Of a stretch of 64,000 bases of DNA, positions 64,000 to 64,000 are shown one piece after another. Made by a program: the position numbers and the translations under genes. Source of the DNA: Rubripirellula lacrimiformis (GTDB lineage: Bacteria > Planctomycetota > Planctomycetia > Pirellulales > Pirellulaceae). The notes beneath the pieces are model-generated. The model was not told the origin of the DNA. It saw nothing but the letters and a program-made list of their open reading frames with translations, and made no database searches. Within the stretch, counting starts at the first letter, position 1. The number at the start of each line of letters is the position of its first letter. The stretch is from assembly GCF_007741535.1 (NCBI RefSeq), contig NZ_CP036525.1, positions 4,216,001-4,280,000 of the forward strand. Reading direction: 5' to 3'.

Positions 64000-64000
64000 A

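Noticed and set aside
1-64000. Prophage or insertion sequence
   Set aside because: No integrase, transposase, terminase or terminal inverted repeats were seen anywhere in the window.

Overview
The window looks like chromosomal DNA of a marine planctomycete close to Rhodopirellula/Pirellulaceae. The evidence is gene content: two paired loci of a DUF1501 Tat-exported protein with a DUF1549/DUF1553 (PSD1-type) protein carrying an N-terminal CxxCH, a secreted sulfatase, a sialidase-like BNR protein, SLBB polysaccharide-export proteins, and very large envelope proteins. GC content is moderate to high and strand changes are frequent. Shine-Dalgarno sites are mostly weak, and tightly coupled pairs use ATGA overlaps. 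I see no phage, insertion sequence, CRISPR array or rRNA. One tRNA (Lys, CTT) is present.

Layout. 1-2.2 kb: an AhpD-like gene translationally coupled to a flavoprotein disulfide reductase. 2.3-10.7 kb: sulfatase, a tandem array of 152-bp palindromic repeats, a sialidase-like protein, then a PSD1/DUF1501 pair. 10.8-14.4 kb: a PAS-AraC regulator convergent with a hybrid histidine kinase. 14.8-21 kb: tRNA-Lys with promoter and terminator, a large secreted protein, a Gly-rich BON-like protein, and a two-gene polysaccharide-export unit. 21.7-27.7 kb: an FHA-EAL protein divergent from an AAA+ ATPase followed 6 nt later by a Ser/Thr kinase fused to a tubulin/FtsZ-like GTPase domain. 27.8-34.9 kb: YihY/BrkB membrane protein, a hypothetical, hpt coupled to two glycosyltransferases, and a TetR regulator divergent from a SOUL haem-binding protein. 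35.2-42.9 kb: a sulfur/redox island with an ArsR repressor, rhodanese/DUF2892, TauE/SafE exporter, MBL-rhodanese-rhodanese (CstB-like), di-haem peroxidase, bacterioferritin-like, secreted DsrE-like, DUF3365 haem lipoprotein and exported rhodanese. 42.9-46.3 kb: a coupled MFP-permease-ATPase exporter. 46.6-52.5 kb: a catabolic operon (MFS, M20 deacylase, amidohydrolase, PLP lyase, beta-helix protein). 52.6-56.8 kb: the second PSD1/DUF1501 pair. 57-64 kb: an envelope operon of an MscS-type channel (cut by the window end), a 1285-aa AsmA-like protein and an SLBB lipoprotein.

The best candidate for something new is 23233-27663. There a predicted cytosolic kinase-tubulin fusion is encoded directly behind an AAA+ ATPase with an N-terminal winged-helix-like region. 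A phosphopeptide-binding FHA domain fused to an apparently intact EAL phosphodiesterase is divergently transcribed next to it. Together they suggest a phosphorylation-controlled polymer or GTPase system, possibly linked to cyclic-di-GMP. The second candidate is the ArsR-headed sulfur island. Its first promoter has a palindrome between consensus-like -35 and -10 boxes, and a near copy of that palindrome lies before the next gene. Smaller observations are a 57-bp dispersed structured repeat found twice, a probable leaderless regulator gene, a Cys-rich segment in an export protein, and a secreted DsrE-like protein.

All assignments come from reading the sequence and translated frames by eye. No database search was run.
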